From Bradyrhizobium sp. CCH5-F6 (GTDB lineage: Bacteria > Pseudomonadota > Alphaproteobacteria > Rhizobiales > Xanthobacteraceae), in the NCBI RefSeq assembly GCF_001556045.1, contig NZ_LSIC01000150.1, positions 1 through 53,919 of the forward strand: DNA of 53,919 nt. Reading direction: 5' to 3'. The notes below the pieces were generated by a model that saw only the letters and a list, made by a program, of their open reading frames with translations, was not told the DNA's origin and searched no databases. The position numbers were made by a program, and so were the translations under genes. Below are positions 34,713 through 44,526 of the stretch, piece by piece (the stretch's first letter is position 1; each line of letters begins with the position of its first letter).

Positions 34713-35888
34713 ATGATGATCAAACATTTTCTGACGATATGCGCTGCCGCAACGGTCGCTGCGGCGGGAACCTCGCTCGCTCAGGCTCAGAGCTATCCGG
34801 TCCAGCAGGCGCCGAGCTATGGCGCTCCGGCCGAATACCGGCCGGGTGATCGCACGCCGAATTTCGACGCGCTGGACGAGGACGACGAGGCGATGCCGCA
34901 GGCCTCTCTGCCGCCGCCCGGTCCGGCGGACGATCCGCGCTACGGCTACGGCCGCCCCGTCGGCCCGCCGCAGGGCCCGGTGATGTCGCCGGATGATCCG
35001 CGCTACGGCCGTCCGGCGGGCGCCCCGGTCTATTCGGCGGCGCCGCCCCAGGGGCCCGTGATGTCGCCCGACGATCCCCGCTACGGCCGGCCCGCCGGTC
35101 CGCCGCCGGTGATCTATGCCAACCGTCCGGGACAGGGCCAGGCACCGGCCAATGACGGCCTGCGTCCGCCGGAGGCGGTCGGTGGTCCCGCCGCGACCGG
35201 GACGGTCCAGGCCGCGCAGCCGCCCGTCGGCGCCGATGGCCGGCCGATGACATTGGCCGCGCTGCCGCCCGAGGAGCAGCCCGATGCTGCGCCGGTGCAG
35301 CTGCCGCCGAACCTGCGCCGCCAGGAGGTCGCGTTCCAGACCAAGGAGCCGGCCGGCACGCTCGTGGTCGATACGCCCAACACCTACCTCTATTACGTGC
35401 TCGGAGGCGGCCGTGCGATCCGCTACGGCGTCCGCGTCGGCCGCGACGGGTTCACCTGGACCGGCGTGCAGAAGATCACCCGCAAGGCCGAGTGGCCGGA
35501 TTGGCATCCGCCGACCGAGATGATCGAGCGCCAGCCCTATCTGCCGCGCTTCATGGCTGGGGGCCCCGGCAATCCGCTCGGTGCCCGCGCGATGTATCTG
35601 GGCTCGACCGTCTACCGCATCCACGGCACCAATCAGCCCTCGACGATCGGCAAGTTCGTCTCCTCCGGCTGTATCGGCATGCTCAACGAGGACGTCTCCG
35701 ACCTGTTCGATCGCGTCAAGGTCGGCACCCGCGTGGTGGTGCTGCCGGGCGGCCCGCCGCCGGGAACGGCGACCGCTTCCGCTGCGCCGGCGCCGGGAGC
35801 TGCATCCGTCGCGGCTCAGGCCGGCCCGGTCCCCGGCACCCAGCCGACGGTCGTGCCGCCGCTGCCCGCTCCGGTCACCGTGCGCTGA
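34713..35888 (+). CDS. L,D-transpeptidase (YkuD domain) with proline-rich repeat region
   Basis: The product is 391 residues from ATG 34713 (an alternative ATG is at 34716). A signal peptide (HFLTICAAATVAAAGTSLAQAQ) is followed by a 200-residue Pro/Gly-rich region. The unit PPQGPVMSPDDPRYGRPAG occurs twice there, with a third, shorter relative (PADDPRYGYGRPVG). The YkuD domain spans about 215-355, with HGTNQPSTIGKFVSSGCIGM providing the catalytic His and Cys. It forms 3-3 cross-links in peptidoglycan or attaches proteins to it. The repeat region is probably a flexible spacer across the periplasm. Confidence 0.93.
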   Translation: MMIKHFLTICAAATVAAAGTSLAQAQSYPVQQAPSYGAPAEYRPGDRTPNFDALDEDDEAMPQASLPPPGPADDPRYGYGRPVGPPQGPVMSPDDPRYGRPAGAPVYSAAPPQGPVMSPDDPRYGRPAGPPPVIYANRPGQGQAPANDGLRPPEAVGGPAATGTVQAAQPPVGADGRPMTLAALPPEEQPDAAPVQLPPNLRRQEVAFQTKEPAGTLVVDTPNTYLYYVLGGGRAIRYGVRVGRDGFTWTGVQKITRKAEWPDWHPPTEMIERQPYLPRFMAGGPGNPLGARAMYLGSTVYRIHGTNQPSTIGKFVSSGCIGMLNEDVSDLFDRVKVGTRVVVLPGGPPPGTATASAAPAPGAASVAAQAGPVPGTQPTVVPPLPAPVTVR

Positions 35889-35913
35889 ACGCTTCGGCCA
35901 TCCCAGATTGCAG

Positions 35914-35941
35914 AAAGGGCGTGCCGTCGGCACGCCCTTTT
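35914..35941. terminator. Bidirectional rho-independent terminator
   Basis: AAAGGGCGTGCC and GGCACGCCCTTT form a perfect 12-bp stem with a GTC loop, flanked by A and T runs on both sides. It separates the convergent L,D-transpeptidase and hydroxyacid dehydrogenase genes. Confidence 0.9.
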
Positions 35942-35945
35942 CATT

Positions 35946-36917
35946 TCAGGCCAGCCTGCGCGGCAGCTCGCCGCCCCTGGTGAAGGCGTCGATGGCCTCG
36001 ACCATCTGGCCGTAATGGATGCGCAAGCCGTCCGTGGTGGCGTAGCCGAGATGCGGCGTCAGCACGAGGTTGTCGAGCTTGCGGAAGGGGTGGTCGACCG
36101 GCAGCGGCTCGACCGAGAACACGTCCAGCCCTGCGCCTGCGATGCTGCGCTGCTGCAACGCCTCGAGCAGCGCCTGCTCGTCGACGATCGGCCCGCGCGC
36201 GGTGTTGACGAGAAAGGCCGTCGGCTTCATCCGCGCGAGATCGGCGCGGCCAACCAGGCCGCGCGAGCGCTCGCTCAGCACCACGTGGATGGTGACGATG
36301 TCGGACTTGGCGAACAGCTCCTCCTTGCTGGCGTAGCCGACGCCGGCCTCCTTGCACTTCTCCGGCGTGAGGTTCGGGCTCCAGGCAATCACGTTCATGC
36401 CGAACGCTTTCGCGATCCCCGCCATCTTGCTGCCGAGCTTGCCGAGCCCGACGATGCCGAGCGTCAAGCCCTCGATCTCGACGCCGGCAAAGCTCTGCCA
36501 GGGTTCGCCGGCATGCATGCGTGCATTCTCGCGGCCGATCCCGCGGGTCAGTTCCAGGATCAGGCCCATGGTGAGCGGCGCCGTCGGGTCGCGCGAATAT
36601 TGCGTGCCCCCGATTGCGACGCCGCGCGCTTTCGCCGCCTCCATGTCGATCGAAGCGTTGCGCATGCCTGACGTCAGCAGCAGCTTCAGCTTCGGCAGCT
36701 TGTCGAACAGGCTCCTGGGGAACGCGGTGCGCTCGCGCATCGCACAGACGATCTCGAAATCGGCCAGCGCACTTTCCGCGGCCTGTTCCGAGGCGAACGG
36801 ATGGCTGAACACGGTGACGTCGATCCGGTCCGACAGTTTCGGCCAGTCGGCGACGTCGAGGGCGATGTTGAAATAATCGTCGAGAATTGCACAGCGCGGC
36901 CGGCTCATCAGTCCCAT
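35946..36917 (-). CDS. D-2-hydroxyacid dehydrogenase family protein
   Basis: The product is 323 residues; ATG 36908 is an alternative start. The NAD-binding Rossmann motif is in LTLGIVGLGKLGSKMAGIAKAFG. The catalytic Arg lies in FLVNTARGPIVDEQAL, the Glu in DVFSVEPLP, and the His in NLVLTPHLGYATTDGL. This is the complete Arg-Glu-His set of the family (phosphoglycerate dehydrogenase, formate dehydrogenase relatives). It reduces a 2-oxoacid or oxidises a D-2-hydroxyacid with NAD(P). The substrate cannot be assigned. It is monocistronic. Confidence 0.92.
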   Translation of the reverse strand: MGLMSRPRCAILDDYFNIALDVADWPKLSDRIDVTVFSHPFASEQAAESALADFEIVCAMRERTAFPRSLFDKLPKLKLLLTSGMRNASIDMEAAKARGVAIGGTQYSRDPTAPLTMGLILELTRGIGRENARMHAGEPWQSFAGVEIEGLTLGIVGLGKLGSKMAGIAKAFGMNVIAWSPNLTPEKCKEAGVGYASKEELFAKSDIVTIHVVLSERSRGLVGRADLARMKPTAFLVNTARGPIVDEQALLEALQQRSIAGAGLDVFSVEPLPVDHPFRKLDNLVLTPHLGYATTDGLRIHYGQMVEAIDAFTRGGELPRRLA

Positions 36918-37038
36918 CCATGGCGAGGGGTGACGGCGCGAGGCGAGGCGCCATCGTTCAGAACCGGACCATGGTTGCGCGCAATCAGACCCGTGCGCAA
37001 GCCGCTCGCGCCTTCAAAAATCCGATAGGTAGGAGGGG

Positions 37039-37254
37039 TCAGAGATCGCGCGCCTTCAGGCGGATCGGCGCATCCATGCCGTGCTTGGCGCGCCAGGCGG
37101 GACCGGGTCCACGCATGTAGTGCAGCTCGGGCCGGTACGGGCTGAACGCGGTGGCGAGGAAGCGCTTCCAGAAACCCTTGATCTCCGAGGCGAACCCGGA
37201 GACGTGGCCGGCTTCTGCCGGAACAGGAAGAGTATTGGTCTCGATCAGAGCCAT
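37039..37254 (-). CDS. Small hypothetical protein
   Basis: The product is 71 residues: an Ala/Pro-containing N-terminus, then [39 protein letters not shown]. The pattern of aromatic and basic residues suggests a membrane-surface or nucleic-acid-binding peptide, but I recognise no family. It is upstream of, and divergent from, the EttA gene. Confidence 0.5.
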   Translation of the reverse strand: MALIETNTLPVPAEAGHVSGFASEIKGFWKRFLATAFSPYRPELHYMRGPGPAWRAKHGMDAPIRLKARDL

Positions 37255-37488
37255 GATGCGGCCTCGCTGTGCTCGCCGTTCGTTCTGAGCGGGCGGCGCT
37301 GTTTCCGCGCGAAACCGAGCATTCGGCCTGATTTATTAAAAGATGGTTTCAATTGTCCGGATTGCGCCCGGATGGTGTCCGTCCCGTATTCATCCGTGGT
37401 GAACGGATGGAAAACGTTGCCCTTTCGGGGCGGGATCGTTACATCGGCGGCAAGCAAATTTCCTCAAATCGAAGGTTTCACGGGACCG

Positions 37489-39138
<1,650 letters not shown>

Positions 39139-39145
39139 CGGCGGC

Positions 39146-40372
39146 ATGATGCGGCGGGCGCTCATCGCTGCGGTGATCGCGGTCACCTGCGGCTGGTCGT
39201 CCGCCCGCGCAGCAGACGCGGCGTTCACGCAGTTCATCGCCTCGCTCTGGCCGGAGGCACAGGCCGCGGGCGTTTCGCGTGCGACGTTCGAGCGAGAGAC
39301 GCGCGGGCTCGAGCCTGACTACAAGCTGCCCGACCTGCTTTTGCCGGGCCGGCCTGCGACCGGCGCGCCATCGCAGGCCGAGTTCGTGCAGGTGCCGGCC
39401 GATTACGTCAGGGAAGCCTCGATCGCGCGGCTCGCGGGCGAGGGGCAGCGGCTGCTGCAGAAATATCGGCCGGTGCTGACCGAGATCGAGAAGAAGTCCG
39501 GTGTGCCCGCAACCGTGATGCTCGCAATCTGGGGCCGCGAGACCGATTACGGCCGCTACGCGCTGCCCTACGATCTCGTGCGCGTGCTGGCGACGCAGGC
39601 CTATGTCGGCCGCCGCAAGGATCAGTACCGCAACGAGTTCATCCTCTCGCTCAAGATCCTTGGCGAGGGCGCGGTGACGCGCAAGGACATGCGCTCCTCC
39701 TGGGCCGGCGCCACCGGGCTGACGCAATTCCTGCCGTCGGAATATTACAAGCATGGCGTCGATTTCGACGGCGACGGCCGCGTCGACATCTGGCATTCGG
39801 TGCCGGATGCGCTGGCATCAGCCGCGCAGCAGCTCGTCAACAAGGGCTGGCAAAGTGGCTTGCGCTGGGCCTACGAGGTGCGGGCACCGGCAAGGATCGA
39901 TTGCACCGCCGGCGTGCCGGAGCTGACGAAGCCGATCGGTCAATGGCTGCGCGAAGGCTTTGTGCCGGTACGCGGAGAAAAGCTCGGTGCCGCCGAGCAG
40001 GCGGAGCCGGCCTCGCTGCTTCAGCCCGAAGGCATCTACGGCCCGTCCTTCCTGACCACCAAGAATTACTTCGTCATCAAGGAATACAATTTCTCCGACC
40101 TCTACGTGCTGTTCGTCGGCCATCTCAGCGACCGCATGACCAGCCCGCTGCCATTCGCAACGCCGTGGTCGGCTTCGAAGCAGCTGCGCACGAAAGACGT
40201 CGAGACCATGCAGCGCGAGCTGACGCGCGTCGGGCTCTACAAGGACAAGATCGATGGCAAGGCCGGCATGCAGACGCGCGCCGCGCTCGGCGCCTACCAG
40301 AAGTCGGCAGGCCTCAAGGTCGATTGCTGGCCGAGCGAAGAGGTGCTGCGCTCGATCCAGGCGGGGCGATAG
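39146..40372 (+). CDS. Lytic murein transglycosylase (MltB-like) with peptidoglycan-binding domain
   Basis: The product is 408 residues starting 8 nt after ettA, so cotranscription is possible. A signal peptide (RALIAAVIAVTCGWSSARAA) precedes an SLT_2-type catalytic domain. The catalytic Glu is in LAIWGRETDYGRYALPYD, and SSWAGATGLTQFLPSEYYKHGVDFDGDGR is the second family motif. The last 60 residues (ETMQRELTRVGLYKDKIDGKAGMQTRAALGAYQ) form a PG_binding_1 domain. It cleaves glycan strands to 1,6-anhydromuramyl products in the periplasm. Confidence 0.93.
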   Translation: MMRRALIAAVIAVTCGWSSARAADAAFTQFIASLWPEAQAAGVSRATFERETRGLEPDYKLPDLLLPGRPATGAPSQAEFVQVPADYVREASIARLAGEGQRLLQKYRPVLTEIEKKSGVPATVMLAIWGRETDYGRYALPYDLVRVLATQAYVGRRKDQYRNEFILSLKILGEGAVTRKDMRSSWAGATGLTQFLPSEYYKHGVDFDGDGRVDIWHSVPDALASAAQQLVNKGWQSGLRWAYEVRAPARIDCTAGVPELTKPIGQWLREGFVPVRGEKLGAAEQAEPASLLQPEGIYGPSFLTTKNYFVIKEYNFSDLYVLFVGHLSDRMTSPLPFATPWSASKQLRTKDVETMQRELTRVGLYKDKIDGKAGMQTRAALGAYQKSAGLKVDCWPSEEVLRSIQAGR

Positions 40373-40390
40373 CGGCGGGGCCAAAAGAAA

Positions 40391-40419
40391 AAGCCCGGCC
40401 GATGGTCTCGGCCGGGCTT
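40391..40419. terminator. Bidirectional terminator
   Basis: AAGCCCGGCCGA and TCGGCCGGGCTT form a perfect 12-bp stem around TGGTC. A-rich sequence precedes it on the plus strand. It sits between the transglycosylase and the convergent glycine-zipper gene. Confidence 0.85.
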
Positions 40420-40453
40420 CGATCGCTGCGCTTGTGAGCGCGGTGCGATCAGA

Positions 40454-40738
40454 TCAGTAGCAGACGCGAACCGGGCGAACGACCCAGCCGTAGCCGTCCC
40501 AATAACGCTGGCGCTGCCAGTAGCAGGGCGGGGGCGGCGGGCCGGGCTCGGCCACGTAAACCGGACCACCATAGGCCGGACGGCTCGACGCGATGGCGCC
40601 GCCGACGATCGCGCCGCCGATCAGGCCGGCCGCGATACCGGCGCCGATGTTGTCACCGGCTTTCGCCGGCGGGGTCGCGGTCACCAGCGAAGCGGCGACC
40701 GTCGCGACCGTGAGGGCGGCAACCAAAGTCTTCTTCAT
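40454..40738 (-). CDS. Exported glycine-zipper protein with WDGY-type C-terminal motif
   Basis: The product is 94 residues. The signal peptide (KTLVAALTVATVAASLVTATPPAKAG) is followed by a glycine zipper (IGAGIAAGLIGGAIVGGAIA), a Pro/Gly linker and CYWQRQRYWDGYGWVVRPVRVCY. The two cysteines bracketing the last motif may form a disulfide. The gene at 40952-41281 has the same architecture and terminal motif, so this is a tandem paralogue. The zipper suggests outer-membrane association; function unknown. Confidence 0.75.
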   Translation of the reverse strand: MKKTLVAALTVATVAASLVTATPPAKAGDNIGAGIAAGLIGGAIVGGAIASSRPAYGGPVYVAEPGPPPPPCYWQRQRYWDGYGWVVRPVRVCY

Positions 40739-40951
40739 GCTCTTGGCTCTCCTGGGAGATGGACTTCCCCTGTAAGGGATGGCCCGGGTTTCAAAGGTTC
40801 ACGCACACTCTGATGGAATTTGGCCTTGCGGTTAGGAAGCGCGCAAATGGTCAATCCACGGTAAACGCACACGGAGCTGTGACGAGAAAAAGCGGTCTTT
40901 TTCGGGCTCCGAGATGAACGGAGCATCCGTAGTGAACCGGTTAACGACGCC

Positions 40952-41281
40952 TCAGCCACAAACCCTGACGCGGCGGACGCGCCAGGCATAGCCGTCCCAG
41001 AAGCGCTGCTTCTGCCAGACGCAGCCGCCGCCGTAATAGCCGTCGGCGACATAGCCCGGACCCGGCGCGTAGTAGCGCGGCGGGTAGTAGTCGGGCTGGT
41101 AATAGCCATAGCCGGGCCCTGGTCCGTAATAATACGGAGAGGCGAGCGCGCCGCCGACGATGGCGCCGCCAATAATCCCGGCTGCGACGCCGGCAGCGAC
41201 ACCGCGCTGCGCCTGGGCCGGCGTTCCGGCCGTCAGGGCCAGGGTGACGATGGCAGCAACTGCCAGGAGCGACTTCTTCAT
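40952..41281 (-). CDS. Exported glycine-zipper protein, paralogue of the neighbour
   Basis: The product is 109 residues from ATG 41281, with GAAGG upstream; an in-frame ATG at 41296 is possible. The signal peptide (KKSLLAVAAIVTLALTAGTPAQAQ) is followed by the zipper GVAAGVAAGIIGGAIVGGALA. Next come a Tyr/Gly/Pro-rich linker (YYYGPGPGYGYYQPDYYPPRYY) and CVWQKQRFWDGYAWRVRRVRVCG. The tyrosine-rich linker is much longer than in the sister gene. Probably a periplasmic or outer-membrane lipid-associated protein. The 213 nt between the pair hold no gene. Confidence 0.75.
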   Translation of the reverse strand: MKKSLLAVAAIVTLALTAGTPAQAQRGVAAGVAAGIIGGAIVGGALASPYYYGPGPGYGYYQPDYYPPRYYAPGPGYVADGYYGGGCVWQKQRFWDGYAWRVRRVRVCG

Positions 41282-41427
41282 TGGCTTGACCTTCACACAA
41301 TCACCCGGGGACGCTTCACGCGGGAACTCTTTAAGGACAGAGTTCCATACTTCTCTTGAATGATCAATGAACGGCGCCCTTGCCGGGTACTACCAATGGC
41401 ACGCAATGCAGCTCCACCGGGGAGACG

Positions 41428-41736
41428 ATGATGGGCAACGCGATGGTCAGTGCAGTGATTGCTGCCGCGATCGTTCTCGCGATCGGCTACGGCTTGATCA
41501 CGCATCTCCAGAACCGCGGACGCCGGTCCCGCGCGGCGGCCCGCAGCGACGGAGGGAGTAGCGCCGGCCTCAATGGCTATGTGGCACCGGACAGTGGCTT
41601 CTCGCTCGGAAGCTGGTTTTCGAACGACAGTTCGGGGAGTTCGATTGGCGGCGGCAGCTGTTCCAGCAGCGACAGCGGCAGCAGCGGCGGGGATTGTGGA
41701 GGTGGCGGCGACGGTGGTGGCGGCGGCGGCGACTAG
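41428..41736 (+). CDS. Small membrane protein with Ser/Gly/Cys-rich tail
   Basis: The product is 102 residues from ATG 41428, which follows GGGGAGA; ATG 41431 is also possible. One TM helix (MVSAVIAAAIVLAIGYGLITHL) is followed by a basic stretch (NRGRRSRAAAR), a segment containing FSLGSWFSNDSS, and a low-complexity tail of Ser, Gly and Asp with two cysteines (SGGGSCSSSDSGSSGGDCGGGG). Similar Gly/Cys tails occur on membrane proteins of unknown role. I cannot assign a function. It precedes the iron-storage genes but has no visible iron box. Confidence 0.65.
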   Translation: MMGNAMVSAVIAAAIVLAIGYGLITHLQNRGRRSRAAARSDGGSSAGLNGYVAPDSGFSLGSWFSNDSSGSSIGGGSCSSSDSGSSGGDCGGGGDGGGGGGD

Positions 41737-41773
41737 ACCCTCACCGCATTCTTGATCCAGCTCAACGCCCCGT

Positions 41774-41790
41774 TCTAGAGCCGTTCTAGG
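41774..41790 (+). promoter_or_regulatory. Degenerate ICE-like box upstream of bfd
   Basis: TCTAGAG-CCG-TTCTAGG matches the Irr iron-control consensus (TTTAGAA-N3-TTCTAAA) at 10 of 14 positions with the same spacing. It lies 110 nt before bfd. Together with the perfect box upstream of bfr it suggests common iron control, but this copy alone is weak. Confidence 0.4.
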
Positions 41791-41899
41791 CTGTTTTCAG
41801 GCCAGTTTGGAATAGCTTCAAATACCGCTTTTTCCTTTTGCATCCGGCGGGCCGCTTAAATATCGATGATGGCGCATCACCGAAGGGCCTGCCGCTTCC

Positions 41900-42172
41900 A
41901 TGATCGTATGTTCCTGTAACGTGCTGAGCGATGAAGACATCCGCGCCGCCCTTGCTGAGGCCGACGACGCAGTGCGACATGCCAAACAGGTCTATGGATG
42001 CCTCGGCTGTAGCGCCGAATGTGGCCGTTGCGCGCGAACCATCAAGACCATCATCGATGAAGCGCTCGGCCCCTGCGCCCAGTCCTGCTGTTCCGGCTGC
42101 CCGCACAGCCACACCGTGGCGGCCAATGACGAGACGTCCGAACCCGCCCAGTTCGCCCTCGCAGCCTGCTGA
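41900..42172 (+). CDS. bfd: Bacterioferritin-associated ferredoxin (BFD-like [2Fe-2S])
   Basis: The product is 90 residues. The N-terminus MIVCSCNVLSDEDIRAAL and the loop YGCLGCSAECGRC supply the [2Fe-2S] cysteines (Cys4, Cys6 and two of Cys34/37/41/44). It hands electrons to bacterioferritin so that stored Fe(III) can be released as Fe(II). It lies 141 nt before bfr in the same direction. The C-terminus is unusual: CAQSCCSGCPHSH adds four more cysteines and two histidines, which might bind a second metal. Confidence 0.92.
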   Translation: MIVCSCNVLSDEDIRAALAEADDAVRHAKQVYGCLGCSAECGRCARTIKTIIDEALGPCAQSCCSGCPHSHTVAANDETSEPAQFALAAC

Positions 42173-42254
42173 AGTCTCCAAGATCGGTTGAAAGATCGGT
42201 TGAGCTTTTCCCCGGCTGCGCCCCGGTGACCGGTTGCCCTTATCCGCAAACTCA

Positions 42255-42271
42255 TTTAGAAGCATTCTAAA
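42255..42271 (+). promoter_or_regulatory. Iron control element (ICE box), probable Irr site before bfr
   Basis: TTTAGAA-GCA-TTCTAAA is a perfect 7-bp dyad with a 3-nt spacer, identical to the published Irr-binding consensus of rhizobia. It lies 43 nt before the bfr start, where Irr would repress storage under iron limitation. Confidence 0.9.
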
Positions 42272-42313
42272 TTCGGTTAGGGCCGATTTGGACTGCAAGA
42301 GCTGGAGTGAACC

Positions 42314-42802
42314 ATGCAGGGCGACGCAAAAGTCATCGAGTATCTCAACAAGGCGCTGCGTCATGAACTGACTGCGATCAATCAGTACTGGCTGCACTAC
42401 CGTTTCCTCGACAATTGGGGCCTGCTGGACATGGCCAAGGTCTGGCGCAAGGAGTCCATCGAGGAGATGGAGCACGCCGACAAGCTCACCGAGCGCATCC
42501 TGTTCTTCGACGGGTTCCCGAACATGCAGGTGCTGGATCCCCTGCGCATCGGCCAGAACGTCAAGGAGATCATCGAGTGCGATCTCGCCGCGGAGATGAG
42601 CGCGCGGGCGCTGTACCAGGAAGCGGCGACCTACTGCCACGGCGTCAAGGACTACGTCACGCGTGACCTGTTCGAGAAGCTGATGAGCGACGAAGAGCAC
42701 CACATCGACTTCCTCGAAACCCAGCTCGACCTGATCGGCCGCATCGGCCTCGAACTCTACACCCAGAAGCACGTCGGCGGGCTCGAGGGCGAGGGGCATT
42801 AA
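42314..42802 (+). CDS. bfr: Bacterioferritin
   Basis: The product is 162 residues, a 24-mer iron store with heme. All ferroxidase ligands are present at the standard numbers: Glu18, Glu51, His54, Glu94, Glu127 and His130. Met52, the heme ligand, is present too (IEEMEHAD). It oxidises Fe(II) and stores ferric mineral in the cytosol. It follows bfd and has its own ICE box, so it can be expressed from its own iron-responsive promoter. No frame problems are seen. Confidence 0.97.
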   Translation: MQGDAKVIEYLNKALRHELTAINQYWLHYRFLDNWGLLDMAKVWRKESIEEMEHADKLTERILFFDGFPNMQVLDPLRIGQNVKEIIECDLAAEMSARALYQEAATYCHGVKDYVTRDLFEKLMSDEEHHIDFLETQLDLIGRIGLELYTQKHVGGLEGEGH

Positions 42803-42820
42803 GGCTCCACTCTCTCCATT

Positions 42821-42900
42821 CGTGCATGGCCGGGCTTGACCCGGCCACATGGTGCCGCACCACGAAGGCGTGGATGCCCGGGGCAGGCCCGGGCACGACG
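42821..42900. repeat. Palindromic repeat, family R9
   Basis: CATGGCCGGGCTTGACCCGGCCAC is followed by CACGAAGGCGTGG and GCCCGGGGCAGGCCCGGGCACGACG, three local hairpins. It lies between convergent bfr and the PPOX gene. The shape is that of a known type of Bradyrhizobium intergenic palindrome; no second copy was found in the window. Confidence 0.6.
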
Positions 42901-42926
42901 GTTGCTTCAACAGCAAAAGCAGCCCG

Positions 42927-43529
42927 CTACAACTGCGTCTTGTAGAGCTCTTCCACGATCTCCTGACTCTGCGGCTCGCCCAAGCCCGTCTGATCGTGGA
43001 TGACCTCTGTGATGCTCGGCATGACCGAGCGCTGCACTTTCTCGGGCGACCACAGCTTCGAGCGCATCAAGGCCTTGCCGCAGTGGAAATAGACTTCGCT
43101 GACCGCGACGTTCAGCACCGCGCGCGGCGGCTTGCCGAACTCCACCATCGCGGCGAGCAGATCCGGATCGGCCGACAGCGTGCCGCGTCCGCCGACGCGC
43201 AGCGTCTCGTCGATCCCCGGCACGAAGAACAAGAGATGCACGAAGCCGGAGCCTTCGACGACGTTCCGGAAGCTGTCGATCCGGTTGTTGCCGGAGCGGT
43301 CGGGCATCAGCAACTGGTTGGGGCCGGCGACGCGGACGAAGCCGATGCCGCCGCCGCGCGGTGAGGCATCGACGCTGCCGTCCGCGCCCGACGTCGCGAG
43401 CACGCAGAACGGCGACATCTCGATGAACTTCTTCGCATGCGCATCGATCGCGGGCCGCGCTTTCGCGATCACGCGCGGGGTCGGCTTGGCATAGATGGCG
43501 GCGAGGTCTTCGGCGCGAAGGTCGGTCAA
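42927..43529 (-). CDS. Pyridoxamine 5'-phosphate oxidase-family FMN protein
   Basis: The product is 200 residues. The split-barrel flavin-binding fold is suggested by FCVLATSGADGSVDASPRGGGIGFVRV, LLMPDRSGNNRIDSFRNVV, VHLLFFVPGIDETLRVGGRG and the final YFHCGKALMRSKLW (the PPOX-class MSMEG_1061-type pattern). It probably reduces or oxidises a small molecule with FMN or F420. The substrate is unknown. It is monocistronic and convergent with bfr. Confidence 0.88.
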   Translation of the reverse strand: MTDLRAEDLAAIYAKPTPRVIAKARPAIDAHAKKFIEMSPFCVLATSGADGSVDASPRGGGIGFVRVAGPNQLLMPDRSGNNRIDSFRNVVEGSGFVHLLFFVPGIDETLRVGGRGTLSADPDLLAAMVEFGKPPRAVLNVAVSEVYFHCGKALMRSKLWSPEKVQRSVMPSITEVIHDQTGLGEPQSQEIVEELYKTQL

Positions 43530-43600
43530 CTGCGTGACTCCATATCAGCTTGGCTTCAGGCTACCCGACCAGGCGCCTTCAGCCAACGAAATCCATCGCG

Positions 43601-43945
43601 CTAGACCGCATCCGCCGGGACGAAGCAGCTGATGATGATGGCGCCGCGGTGGTGGACGTACCACACCACGGCCTGTCCGACGGGATTGCCGCGATCGCGG
43701 ATGATGGCGCGCGCGGGCACCTCGATCCATTGTCCCTCGATCGGCACCCAATAAGCGCCGCCGCGCACGTCGTATTCGGTGCGATGGCCGTCGGAGATGT
43801 CGCAGCAGGGCACGCCGTTCGGCGCGATTACGCTTTTGAACCAGGCGCGGATGTCGGGCGGGACGTGATCATATTGCCCGTTGTCGATCGCGAACGCGGC
43901 GCTCGTCAGCGCAGCCAGCCAGACGCACAGTGCGAGCGTGCGCAT
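43601..43945 (-). CDS. Small exported protein, function unknown
   Basis: The product is 114 residues from ATG 43945, preceded by GAGGAGGA. The signal peptide is MRTLALCVWLAALTSAAFA. The mature part (DNGQYDHVPPDIRAWFKSVIAPNGVPCCDISDGH ... VWYVHHRGAIIISCFVPADAV) contains a PCC pair and a third Cys near the end, suggesting a disulfide-stabilised periplasmic protein. No domain is recognised. The long upstream frame to 44059 is not used. Confidence 0.72.
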   Translation of the reverse strand: MRTLALCVWLAALTSAAFAIDNGQYDHVPPDIRAWFKSVIAPNGVPCCDISDGHRTEYDVRGGAYWVPIEGQWIEVPARAIIRDRGNPVGQAVVWYVHHRGAIIISCFVPADAV

Positions 43946-44163
43946 GCGATCCTCCTCGCGTCGATTCGTATCGTTGACGCGATTAAGCCCGAGCCGCCGG
44001 ATCATTGCATGCTCAAATAGTATGCGGTGATGGTGCACCGCACAGCCTCCTCCGTGCAACTGACGTTCGGGGCCGCGTGGCCGGCGCTTAACAGGAAGGC
44101 GGGGAGGGATGTAGGATTTTGCCTCTGCCGACCGTCCTTGGGGGATATATCCGGAGAGAATGC

Positions 44164-44430
44164 ATGTGCCGCAACATCAAGACGCTGTTCAACTTCGAGC
44201 CGCCGGCAACGGAGGACGAGATCCATGCCAGCGCGCTTCAGTTCGTGCGCAAGCTGTCCGGCTTCAACAAGCCGTCGCAGGCCAATGAAGAGGCGTTCGA
44301 GCGTGCGGTAGCCGAAGTCTCCGACGCCGCGCGCAAACTCCTGACCTCGCTGCACACCCACGCGCCGGCGCGCGACCGCGAGGTCGAGGCGGAAAAGGCG
44401 AAGGAACGCTCACGGTTGCGGTTCGGTTAG
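44164..44430 (+). CDS. DUF2277-family protein
   Basis: The product is 88 residues from ATG 44164. MCRNIKTLFNFEPPATEDEIHASALQFVRKLSGFNKPSQANE is the DUF2277 signature almost word for word, and the Lys/Glu-rich tail is usual. The family is small, soluble and of unknown function, common in actinobacteria and alphaproteobacteria. Longer upstream starts have no support. Confidence 0.9.
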   Translation: MCRNIKTLFNFEPPATEDEIHASALQFVRKLSGFNKPSQANEEAFERAVAEVSDAARKLLTSLHTHAPARDREVEAEKAKERSRLRFG

Positions 44431-44526
44431 TCGTTTCCTCAGCTTCCGTTGCGTGATCTCGCTCACGGAAGGTGACCTCGTCCTGCGCAATGATGTTCGG
44501 GTTCTTCGACCGCCCGGAGCACGAAC

